This document shows positions 5,573 through 11,764 of a stretch of 11,764 nt of DNA, in pieces (the stretch's first letter is position 1; every line of letters begins with the position of its first letter). The translations under genes and the position numbers were made by a program. Under the pieces are notes generated by a model that searched no databases, was not told the origin of the DNA, and worked only from the letters and a program-made list of their open reading frames with translations. Source of the DNA: JBOGIG01 sp050742455 (GTDB lineage Bacteria; Actinomycetota; Acidimicrobiia; Acidimicrobiales; JBOGIG01); the NCBI GenBank assembly GCA_050742455.1, contig JBOGIG010000126.1, positions 1 to 11,764 on the forward strand, written 5' to 3'.

Positions 5573-6568
5573 TCAAGACGATTTCATCTCCACCTTGAGA
5601 TCCGGCCCCAGTCGAGTAATCGACACGAACTCTCCCCGCCACAGTTGAGCCATTCCGGGGCCCCCAGGCCCAGCGAACAGCGCCCGGGCCTGGTCGGTTC
5701 CGAACAGAGCCGGGGCCAGGTACACCACATAGCGGTCCACGAGGCCGGCGGCATGGAACGCGTGGGCCACTGTTGCCCCACCTTCGACCAGCAATTGAAG
5801 CACACCCCGCCGACCCAGGTCGTCGAGCAGCGAGCCGAGCTCGCCTTGGTATTCGAGGAGGGGCCGGGCCCGCGCATCGGCCGGGGCGCGGCCCAACACG
5901 ACACGGAGGGGTTGGCGGGCCACCGGTTCGTCCAGACGGGCGGTTAGCTCGGGATCATCGACACGTAGCGTCCCCGCACCGACCAGGATGGCGTCACTGT
6001 CGGCCCGCAACTGGTGTGCGTCACGCCTGGCCTCCGGCCCGGTTATCCACTGGCTGGTCCCATCGGGGGCGGCGCTGCGCCCGTCCAGTGTGGCGGCCAG
6101 CTTGAGAACAACCCAGGGACGCCCGCTCAGCCGGTGCCTGATGTAAGGAGCCAATTGCTCCGACACAGCTTCCTGCTTGGTTCCGACCTCTACATCGACC
6201 CCGGCCGCTCTCAGGCGGCCCAGGCCCTGGCCCGCCACCAAGGGATCGGGGTCGGCCAGCGCCACCACCACCCGGGACACCCCGGCAGCGATGATGGCGT
6301 CCGCACACGGGGGGGTCCTTCCCGTGTGCGAGCACGGCTCCAGAGTGGTGTACAAGGTGGCCCCCTGGCTGGCCGGACCGGCGGCGAGCAGGGCCATGGC
6401 TTCGGCATGGGGGCCACCCGGCGGCGAAGTGACGCCTTCGTATATGGGACCACCTGGAGGCGCAGGCACGATGACACAACCCACCCACGGGTTGGGCGAG
6501 GTGGAACGCCTTACCGACCAGGCCAGTTGGATGGCCTCATCCATGAACCGCTCATCGGTCGTCTCCAC
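5573..6568 (-). CDS. ribD: Bifunctional diaminohydroxyphosphoribosylaminopyrimidine deaminase / 5-amino-6-(5-phosphoribosylamino)uracil reductase
   Basis: RibD carries out the second and third steps from GTP to riboflavin. The deaminase half (about 1-150) has SPNPWVGCVIV (24-34), the zinc motif GGPHAEAMALL (His54, Glu56) and TLEPCSHTGRTPPCADAI with zinc ligands Cys79 and Cys88. The reductase half has LKLAATLDGRSA, SQWITGPEARRDAHQLRADS and LLVEGGATVAHAF, and ends with LVDRYVVYLAPALFG. The protein is about 331 residues against the usual 360-370. The shortening falls in the reductase domain between PLRVVLG and LGSLLDDLGRRG. I chose GTG at 6568 because VETTDERFMDEA resembles normal RibD N-termini; ATG at 6544 is the alternative, and neither has a strong SD. 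It is the first gene of the operon, 51 nt from the divergent secreted-protein gene. Confidence 0.95.
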   Translation of the reverse strand: METTDERFMDEAIQLAWSVRRSTSPNPWVGCVIVPAPPGGPIYEGVTSPPGGPHAEAMALLAAGPASQGATLYTTLEPCSHTGRTPPCADAIIAAGVSRVVVALADPDPLVAGQGLGRLRAAGVDVEVGTKQEAVSEQLAPYIRHRLSGRPWVVLKLAATLDGRSAAPDGTSQWITGPEARRDAHQLRADSDAILVGAGTLRVDDPELTARLDEPVARQPLRVVLGRAPADARARPLLEYQGELGSLLDDLGRRGVLQLLVEGGATVAHAFHAAGLVDRYVVYLAPALFGTDQARALFAGPGGPGMAQLWRGEFVSITRLGPDLKVEMKSS

Positions 6569-6619
6569 CGCCAAATGGTACGTGGGGGGGCCTCTCGGGT
6601 GCGATGGCTTGGACCTAGG

Positions 6620-8299
6620 ATGCCCCGAGTGCCCCGCTTCCCGGCCTCCAGGGCGGCCCTGATATTGGTTTTCGCGACCCTGGTTCCCATCCTGTTCGCC
6701 TCGCTCGACCCCGCCGTAGCGGCGGCGTCGTCCGCCTCCTCCACGACGGGGCCCGCATCCCGGGCCACCGGCGTTGCGACCCCCCCCGCAGCCGTTCCGG
6801 CCTCCACTTCGGTGGTGGCATCCTCGCCTCCCAAGGGCATGGGAGAAGCGGCGGCATCGCTTACCAGCCGGACCAACGTTGTCGTCAGCACCACCCAGCC
6901 CCTGGACCCCGCTACGGGCAAGCCCAGCACCGGTCAATCGATCGTCCAGGCCTGGATCCGTTCTCCATCGGCGACCACCTGGCCGGCGCCAGTGAATGTT
7001 CTGGCCCCCGGCCTGACCCGTTCATACGACCCGGCTACCGCCGTGCTGCCCGATGGCACCGTGCTCATATCGGCCGGGGCGGCCCCGGCGGGGGCGGGTG
7101 CCTGCCTGCCCCACAGCTCGGTCATCCTGGCCCGCGCCGGGGTTCGGGGCGGCTCGGCCCTGTCTGCCCCGGTGGTGGTCGACGACGAGCGCCATGCGGG
7201 GTCATTCGACGACAGACCCATCGTGGCCACATCCAAGACCGGCACCGTTTGGGTGGCTTGGTCCCAAGGCACCTCGTCGTCGAATTGCCAGTTGGTCGGA
7301 TCGACCGATCAGATCAACTTCACCACATCCTCAGACCAGGGACTGACGTTCGCCCCCAAGGTGGCGCTGCCCCGTTCGGGTCCGGGAGGCGCATTTGGGG
7401 TGCGGATTGTCCCCCTGGGCTCCGGTCAAGCCTTCATGTCCTGGTCCGAAATGTCACCCGATCACCGCACGGACCGTGTGGTGACCATGGTGGTGTCCAG
7501 CGACGGTCACCACGGGCCCCCCAAAGTGATCTGGAGCGGAGCGGCCATTGCCCAAACCCTGCCCGGGGCCAGCTTTTATAGCTTCACCCTCGCCACCTCG
7601 ACGCCCTTTGATGCCCAGTCCCTCTCGGATCAAACCACCCCGGGTCAATCCAACGTGGGCCAGGCCAGCGGCGGCGGACTGGCGCTGGCCTGGCCCACTG
7701 AGTCAAACGGATCATCGGTGATCGACCTGGCCATCAGCCGGGATGGGGGCGGGACCTGGACGATGTCACAGGTGGCGCCCGACCCCGGCAGCGACCTGTT
7801 GTTGCCCGAGTTGGCCGCCACCGGGGACCATCGGCTCCTGCTGGTCTACGCCCAACACGGGCGCTCGGGCGACACCGTGGGCTACCTGGCCCGCTATGTG
7901 GACCTGAGTTCGGCCCAGGCCGTGGTCGGCCCCCCCAGTGCTCTGACCACCGCCCTACCCGGACCCGGGTACCTGGAGCTGGGCGAATTCTTGTTCCTGT
8001 CGGCGTCGGATCACGTCATCACCGGCTCGGTGGTGGGGGCGGGAAACAGCGGGGCTCAGCTCTTGGAGTTCACCTGGCCCCTGGCCGCCGAACCCGCTGC
8101 CACAGCCAGTGACAGCTCCGGGCTCATCGGAGACTTGGGCGGCGCCGGCCACGACCGCTTCGGCACCTATGTCCTGTTCGCAGGATTGATTGTGATCTTG
8201 GTCCTCGCCTTGGGTTTGACCGCCGGTGCACTGCGTCGCCACCGCCCGGACCGGACCGGACCGGGGGCGCCACACCGAAGGCCAGGGCCACGCCCATAG
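6620..8299 (+). CDS. Secreted, membrane-anchored Asp-box (sialidase-like propeller) protein
   Basis: A 559-residue protein of unknown specific function. Residues 1-9 are basic (MPRVPRFPAS...) and 12-29 hydrophobic, followed by an Ala-rich stretch, as in a signal peptide. Residues 35-85 are a Ser/Thr/Ala/Pro-rich linker. The body, about 86-490, holds two Asp-box motifs, SSDQGLTF (237-244) and SRDGGGTW (373-380), and repeated Trp-containing strands such as TVWVAWSQ and AFMSWSE. This is the look of a BNR or sialidase-type beta-propeller. Two cysteines (162, 223) could pair. A hydrophobic helix YVLFAGLIVILVLALGL (517-533) followed by RRHRPDR would anchor it, with the propeller outside. I see no catalytic Arg triad, so it may bind rather than cleave glycans. 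In-frame starts at 6575 and 6599 are also possible; SD evidence does not decide between them. Confidence 0.8.
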   Translation: MPRVPRFPASRAALILVFATLVPILFASLDPAVAAASSASSTTGPASRATGVATPPAAVPASTSVVASSPPKGMGEAAASLTSRTNVVVSTTQPLDPATGKPSTGQSIVQAWIRSPSATTWPAPVNVLAPGLTRSYDPATAVLPDGTVLISAGAAPAGAGACLPHSSVILARAGVRGGSALSAPVVVDDERHAGSFDDRPIVATSKTGTVWVAWSQGTSSSNCQLVGSTDQINFTTSSDQGLTFAPKVALPRSGPGGAFGVRIVPLGSGQAFMSWSEMSPDHRTDRVVTMVVSSDGHHGPPKVIWSGAAIAQTLPGASFYSFTLATSTPFDAQSLSDQTTPGQSNVGQASGGGLALAWPTESNGSSVIDLAISRDGGGTWTMSQVAPDPGSDLLLPELAATGDHRLLLVYAQHGRSGDTVGYLARYVDLSSAQAVVGPPSALTTALPGPGYLELGEFLFLSASDHVITGSVVGAGNSGAQLLEFTWPLAAEPAATASDSSGLIGDLGGAGHDRFGTYVLFAGLIVILVLALGLTAGALRRHRPDRTGPGAPHRRPGPRP

Positions 8300-8334
8300 A
8301 ATTCAGGAAATTCTCAGGGACCTTCCCCGACAAT
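8300..8334 (+). promoter_or_regulatory. Candidate response-regulator box and -10 element before the methyltransferase gene
   Basis: TCAGG occurs at 8303-8307 and again at 8314-8318, exactly 11 bp apart, each within an AATTC-containing context (AATTCAGG, then AATTCTCAGG). The second copy matches TTCTCAGG, 7 of 8 bases of the unit found before the response-regulator gene. Ten bases after the second copy comes GACAAT (8329-8334), a weak -10 candidate. Direct repeats with 11-bp period are the usual target form of OmpR/PhoB-type regulators. If the -10 is real, transcription would start near 8340 and the methyltransferase would have to use a later start such as TTG at 8360. Confidence 0.4.
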
Positions 8335-9085
8335 GCCCTCAGCCAAAGAAAGCAATTCATTGACTTCTGCTGATCGAGACCAAAACATCGCCCGCCAACG
8401 CAGGTTCTGGGGGGAACGAGCCCGGAGCTGGGAACACAACGCCAGCACCAACCCCGGTCTGATGAAGGTGGTAGATGAGGTGGTTCGCCAGTCGGGAACC
8501 GGTTCGACCAGGGCCGTGGTGGACCTGGGCGCCGGCACGGGACAACTGGCACTGCGCCTGGCGCCCGTGTCCCAATCGGTCCTGGCAGTTGACGTGAGTA
8601 CCTCGATGATCAAGATGTTGGCCGAGAAGGCCAGCGCCGAAGGCCTGAACAACGTCGAGAGCCGAGTCGAGGCCATAGAGGAGATGGAACTGGCTCCCCA
8701 GTCGGTCGATCTCGTCGTGTCCAACTACGCCCTGCACCATCTACGAGATCAGGACAAGGCCCGATTGGTCGTCTCCATCGCCCGATGGCTGCGCCCGGGG
8801 GGACGCCTGGTCATCGGGGACATGATGTTCGGACGGGGAGGCCAAGCCCGGGATCGACAGATCATCGCTTCCAAGGTGACAGTGATGCTCAAACGGGGTC
8901 CGGCCGGTTGGTGGCGGATAGCCAAGAACTCCTACCGCTACCTGTTGCGACGTCAAGAGCGTCCCATCTCGACGGACAAGTGGTGCCAGTACCTCACGGC
9001 AGCGGGGTTCGACTCGGTGATGACGTTCCCCGTGGTGGCCGAGGCCGCCGTGGTGACCGGAGTGGTGCCGCCCAGCTCGGGGTGA
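8333..9085 (+). CDS. Class I SAM-dependent methyltransferase
   Basis: A 250-residue cytoplasmic methyltransferase of unknown substrate. The Rossmann-fold motifs are clear: the SAM loop VVDLGAGTGQLALRL (62-76), the acidic end of strand 2 in LAVDVSTSM (84-92, Asp87), VDLVVSNYALHHL (125-137) at the strand 4 position, and WLRPGGRLVIGDMMFGRGG (152-170). The segment RQRRFWGERARSWEHNASTN (21-40) is a typical N-terminal cap of the UbiE-like group. The Trp/Arg-rich part, GPAGWWRIAKNSYRYLLRRQ (189-208), may form the substrate lid. It lies 33 nt after the Asp-box gene on the same strand and meets the histidine kinase gene tail to tail (5-nt gap). ATG 8333 has only a distant AGGGA; TTG 8360 is an alternative start. 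No neighbour identifies the acceptor molecule. Confidence 0.88.
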   Translation: MPSAKESNSLTSADRDQNIARQRRFWGERARSWEHNASTNPGLMKVVDEVVRQSGTGSTRAVVDLGAGTGQLALRLAPVSQSVLAVDVSTSMIKMLAEKASAEGLNNVESRVEAIEEMELAPQSVDLVVSNYALHHLRDQDKARLVVSIARWLRPGGRLVIGDMMFGRGGQARDRQIIASKVTVMLKRGPAGWWRIAKNSYRYLLRRQERPISTDKWCQYLTAAGFDSVMTFPVVAEAAVVTGVVPPSSG

Positions 9086-9090
9086 CCGAA

Positions 9091-10497
9091 TCAGTCGGGC
9101 GAGGTGGGAAGGCGGACGACGAGACGGGCGCCGACTTCGGCATCGGCTACCTCAACCGTTCCGTGATGGGCCTGAGCAATTTCGCGCACGATGGCCAGAC
9201 CGAGACCCGAACCGCCCGAATCGCGGCTTCGGGCGTCGTCGAGGCGGACAAACCGCTCGAACACCTTGTGTCGTTGATCGGGGGCAATGCCGGTGCCGTC
9301 ATCTGCCACCACCAGCACGACGTCAGGACCGGAGCGGTAGAGCTCCAGGGTCACTGCTGACTCAGCGTGGCGCGAGGCATTGTCGACCAGATTGCGCACC
9401 ATGCCGGCCAGCTGGTCCCCGTCGCCCCTGACCCGGGCCCCCGAAACGCCGGCGAGGTTGATACCCACCCGGCCCGCCATGCGCAACCGCCGGCCCTCGG
9501 CGAGGACGATCTCGTCCAGGTCCACCGGGCGGGAGGATTGCACGAGGTTGCCTTCGTCGGCCTTTGCCAGGGTAAGGAGATCGTCAACGATGCGGGCCAT
9601 GCGCTCGCACTCGGGCGTGAGCACGTCGACCAATCCGAGCCAATCGGTTCCATTCGGATGGACCTGGGCCACTTCCAGGTTGGCCTGGATGGAGGCGATG
9701 GGGCTGCGCAACTCGTGAGAGGCATCCGAGACCAGCTTGCGCCGCCGTCCCGCTTCGGATTCCAAGCGCTCGAGCATGGAATTCATCGTCCGAGCAAGTC
9801 TCCCCACCTCGTCTCGGGCTCCGGTTTGGGGGATCCGGAATCCGAGGTCGCCACCGGAGGCGTCGGCCACACTGCGTCGCATGGTCTCTACCGGTCGGAG
9901 CGCCCGCCCGGCCATGAGCCAGCTGAGCAGTCCGACCAACACCACCAGCACCGGGAGACCCTCGGACAAGGCCGTCTTGACCGTGCCGATTGAGGAATTG
10001 GCCGTGGCCAGGGAACTGGCCACATACACCGTGACCGGCCCGCTTGGGGTGGACAGGGCCAGGTATCCCACGACAAATGGCCCGTCGTCATTGGACGGTA
10101 GTGATCGCTCCTGGACAAGCACCGCTCCAGAAAACGATCCACCGGCAACCGATGTGCGATAGGGACCGATTGGGGCATTGCCGGCGATGTTGGCGGTGGC
10201 CGAGATCACCAGGCCTGTGGGGTCGACTATCTGGGCAAAGCTGTCCCCCGGTACCGGGGCCAATGCGGAGGAAATCTCTCCGGCCGTAACCTTGGTGGCC
10301 AGGGCGGAGAGTGACGAGTGCACCTGGTTGTCGACGTTGCCGACGAGCACGTCGCTGAGGAGATGAACCAGTTCGAAGCCCCCGAAGGCCAGGGCCGCTC
10401 CCACGACCAGCATGGCCACGACAGTGGTCCGAGCACGGACCGAAGCCAACATGGAACGTAGGGGGCGCCAACGACCTGGGTTGGTCTTCTCATTCAT
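9091..10497 (-). CDS. Sensor histidine kinase of an OmpR/EnvZ-type two-component system
   Basis: A 468-residue membrane kinase. After a basic N-terminus, a first helix at about 25-46 and a second at about 181-197 bracket a roughly 130-residue extracytoplasmic sensor region without a recognised fold. A HAMP segment (about 197-250, with ALRPVETMRRSV) leads to the phosphoacceptor helix SDASHELRSPIASIQANLEV with His261. The ATPase domain has the N box NLVDNASRHA (369-378), G1 ADDGTGIAP, the F box FERFVRLDD and G2 SGGSGLGLAIVREIAQAHHG. All residues needed for autophosphorylation appear present. The ATG at 10497 overlaps the response-regulator gene by 8 nt, so the pair is co-translated. The sensed signal cannot be read from the sequence. 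Confidence 0.95.
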   Translation of the reverse strand: MNEKTNPGRWRPLRSMLASVRARTTVVAMLVVGAALAFGGFELVHLLSDVLVGNVDNQVHSSLSALATKVTAGEISSALAPVPGDSFAQIVDPTGLVISATANIAGNAPIGPYRTSVAGGSFSGAVLVQERSLPSNDDGPFVVGYLALSTPSGPVTVYVASSLATANSSIGTVKTALSEGLPVLVVLVGLLSWLMAGRALRPVETMRRSVADASGGDLGFRIPQTGARDEVGRLARTMNSMLERLESEAGRRRKLVSDASHELRSPIASIQANLEVAQVHPNGTDWLGLVDVLTPECERMARIVDDLLTLAKADEGNLVQSSRPVDLDEIVLAEGRRLRMAGRVGINLAGVSGARVRGDGDQLAGMVRNLVDNASRHAESAVTLELYRSGPDVVLVVADDGTGIAPDQRHKVFERFVRLDDARSRDSGGSGLGLAIVREIAQAHHGTVEVADAEVGARLVVRLPTSPD

Positions 10498-11164
10498 CTT
10501 CCGCCATACAGTATCCGGCCCCCCGCACGGTCTTGATGGAGTTCAGGTCGAACGGCGTATCGACCTTGCGGCGCAGGTAGCCCACGTATACCTCGACGAT
10601 ATTGGGATCCCCTTCGAAGTCGAAGTCCCACACATGATCAAGGATCTCGCGCTTGGACATGACCTGGCCAGGATGGCGCATGAGGAACTCCAGCAGCGAA
10701 AACTCCCGGGGCGTGAGGGCGATGGCGGCCTCATCTCGCCGGCAGGTGTGGGCGGCGGGATCGAGGGACAGGTCGCCGACGGTCAGAACCGCGGGCCGCT
10801 CCCGGGCCCCCCGGCGCACCAGTGCTCGCAAGCGAGCCAGGAGGACAACGTAGGAGAACGGCTTGGACAAGAAGTCGTCGGCGCCGGTGTCGAGCGCCTC
10901 GGCTTCGTCGAACTCGCCATCCTTGGCCGTGAGCATGAGAATTGGGGCCCAGCGCCCTTCCTCCCGAAGGGTGGCGCACACCTTGTAGCCATTCATACCC
11001 GGGAGCATGATGTCGAGGATGATGGCGTCATAGGGCTGCTCCCGTGCCATCCACAGACCATCGTTGCCCGTGAGCGCCACGTCCACGGCAAAGCCCTCTT
11101 CCTCCAGGCCCCTTTTGAGGGCCGAAGCAAGACGCTTCTCATCCTCGACCACCAGGATCCGCAC
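10490..11164 (-). CDS. OmpR/PhoB-family DNA-binding response regulator
   Basis: This is the partner of the overlapping histidine kinase. The receiver domain (about 1-115) begins RILVVEDEKRLASALKRGLE, with the acidic pair ED, the phosphoacceptor Asp in IILDIMLPGMNGY (Asp51 from this start), Thr in LMLTAKDG and Lys in DDFLSKPFS. The effector domain (about 125-224) is a winged helix with LTPREFSLLEFLMRHPGQVM, then VEVYVGYLRRKVD and the C-terminal hairpin IKTVRGAGYCM. I prefer GTG at 11164 because the family normally starts M-R-I-L-V-V-E-D-E and AGGA lies about 10 nt upstream. GTG at 11173, three codons earlier, would leave only 1 nt after AGGA. It lies downstream of a direct repeat that could be its own binding site. 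Confidence 0.95.
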   Translation of the reverse strand: MRILVVEDEKRLASALKRGLEEEGFAVDVALTGNDGLWMAREQPYDAIILDIMLPGMNGYKVCATLREEGRWAPILMLTAKDGEFDEAEALDTGADDFLSKPFSYVVLLARLRALVRRGARERPAVLTVGDLSLDPAAHTCRRDEAAIALTPREFSLLEFLMRHPGQVMSKREILDHVWDFDFEGDPNIVEVYVGYLRRKVDTPFDLNSIKTVRGAGYCMAEDE

Positions 11165-11224
11165 GTCGCTCACTTCCTGTATTGGTTCGTGACCCTTCGG
11201 CGTGACCCGAGGACCGACGCGACG

Positions 11225-11259
11225 AACCTAACAGGACGGCCCTGAGAGCCTCCTGAGAG
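11225..11259 (-). promoter_or_regulatory. Candidate response-regulator operator and promoter of the two-component operon
   Basis: On the minus strand CTCTCAGG (11259-11252), AGG, CTCTCAGG (11248-11241) is a perfect 8-3-8 direct repeat with 11-bp period. Ten bases later TAGGTT (11230-11225) fits the TANNNT pattern of a -10 element, which puts the repeats across the -35 position. This is the expected geometry for an OmpR-family dimer that activates RNA polymerase. As I recall, mycobacterial MprA uses a similar 19-bp box of two 8-bp direct repeats. Autoregulation of the operon is the natural inference. The repeat is seen directly; the binding is not. Confidence 0.55.
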
Positions 11260-11274
11260 AGATTCCGGTAAGAG

Positions 11275-11764
11275 TCAGTGGGCCCCGGCCGGTCCACCCG
11301 TCATCAACCCGACGGCGTGCTCGAGCACATCGAGCACCGCCTCCAGGCACTCCACCGCCCCGTTGGTGGAACCCGGGGTGTTGATCACGAGAGCGGTACC
11401 TATCGTGCCGGCCACCCCTCGGGACAAGCGGCCCAATGGATTTACCAGGCGCATGGCCTCCGCCAATCCGGGGGCATGGCGTTCAAGAACCACGGTCGTC
11501 CCCTCGGGAGTGAGGTCACGTGGCCCGAATCCGGTCCCGCCGGTGGTGACAATGACACCGGCGAATCCATGGGCCAAGCCGCGAAGCGCCGACGCCACCG
11601 AGTCCACCCCGTCGGCCACCGCCAGGTGCTGATCGACCACAAATCCCGCCTCCTGTAGCCGATCCTTCAGGGCCGCTCCCGAGCGATCCTGCCTTGTACC
11701 GGCCACCACGCCGTCCGACACAGTCAAGATCCTGGCGCGCCCGACTACACCCTCGGGCCGCTGC
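11275..11764 (-). CDS. MogA/MoaB-family molybdenum cofactor biosynthesis protein, 5' end cut by window edge
   Basis: Proteins of this family bind molybdopterin and adenylylate it before molybdenum insertion (MogA), or are related proteins of less certain role (MoaB). Visible are 162 codons from the right edge. They include GRARILTVSDGVVAGTRQDR at the first strand, the signature GVIVTTGGTGFGPRDLTPE, and the C-terminal NTPGSTNGAVECLEAVLDVL. The TTG at 11727 cannot be the true start because it would cut inside the first strand. The frame continues without a standard start to position 11763, so the N-terminus lies outside. Normal MogA/MoaB proteins start about 4-10 residues before the ARILTVSD strand, so either the start is just beyond the edge or this is the second half of a MoaC-MoaB fusion, as known in some actinobacteria. 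It shares the strand with the two-component operon but is separated from it by about 100 nt. Confidence 0.9.
   Translation of the reverse strand, partial: QRPEGVVGRARILTVSDGVVAGTRQDRSGAALKDRLQEAGFVVDQHLAVADGVDSVASALRGLAHGFAGVIVTTGGTGFGPRDLTPEGTTVVLERHAPGLAEAMRLVNPLGRLSRGVAGTIGTALVINTPGSTNGAVECLEAVLDVLEHAVGLMTGGPAGAH

Noticed and set aside
6203..6220. CTCTCAGG occurrence inside ribD
   Set aside because: Single copy without an 11-bp-spaced partner, within coding sequence.
6014..6619. Long plus-strand open extension upstream of the Asp-box gene
   Set aside because: It lies opposite the ribD coding sequence and encodes Arg/Gly-rich sequence without domain features; the signal peptide starts near 6620.
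6569..6900. FMN riboswitch upstream of ribD
   Set aside because: No match to the conserved start of the element was seen on the minus strand, and the region is coding for the divergent gene.
6569..6937. Minus-strand extension of ribD to 6937
   Set aside because: The translation is Gly/Arg-rich low-complexity shadow of the Asp-box gene, while RibD homology begins near 6568.
11275..11727. TTG 11727 as the start of the MogA/MoaB gene
   Set aside because: It would begin inside the first beta-strand, after the conserved ARI residues that are readable upstream in frame.

Overview
The window looks like an ordinary chromosomal segment of a high-GC actinobacterium. The best guess is class Acidimicrobiia or a close relative. 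Support for this is the gene order riboflavin operon followed by hisG, a DUF1844 gene divergent from infC, frequent GTG starts with strong purine-rich Shine-Dalgarno (SD) sites, and a RibD with a shortened reductase domain of a kind I recall from acidimicrobial genomes. This is inference; no database search was possible. There is no sign of phage, insertion sequence, CRISPR array, tRNA or rRNA.

Layout. Positions 1-1539, minus strand: translation operon infC-rpmI-rplT (IF3, L35, L20), with rplT running off the left edge. IF3 and L20 both carry C-terminal tails made of tandem repeats, and infC appears to begin at an AUA codon behind a perfect SD. Positions 1540-1762: divergent control region. 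Positions 1763-2152, plus strand: small DUF1844 protein. Positions 2153-6568, minus strand: compact operon ribD-ribE-ribBA-ribH-hisG, ending in a cold-shock-like gene. It encodes the riboflavin pathway enzymes from GTP and ribulose 5-phosphate, except for the phosphatase step, plus the first enzyme of histidine synthesis. Positions 6620-9085, plus strand: a secreted, membrane-anchored Asp-box (sialidase-like propeller) protein and a class I methyltransferase. Positions 9091-11173, minus strand: histidine kinase preceded by its OmpR-type response regulator. Positions 11275-11764, minus strand: a MogA/MoaB-type molybdenum cofactor protein, running off the right edge.

How the parts connect. The rib genes overlap or sit 3-25 nt apart, so they are probably one transcript, and no FMN riboswitch is visible before ribD. 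The most suggestive regulatory observation is a pair of TCAGG direct repeats with an 11-bp period, the geometry expected for an OmpR-family dimer. One pair lies upstream of the response regulator and a similar pair upstream of the methyltransferase. Each is oriented toward its gene and lies 10 nt before a -10-like hexamer, which suggests that the two-component system controls itself and the adjacent methyltransferase.

I see no gene-free stretch longer than 300 bases; the longest is the 223-bp region between infC and the DUF1844 gene. No clear rho-independent terminator was found.
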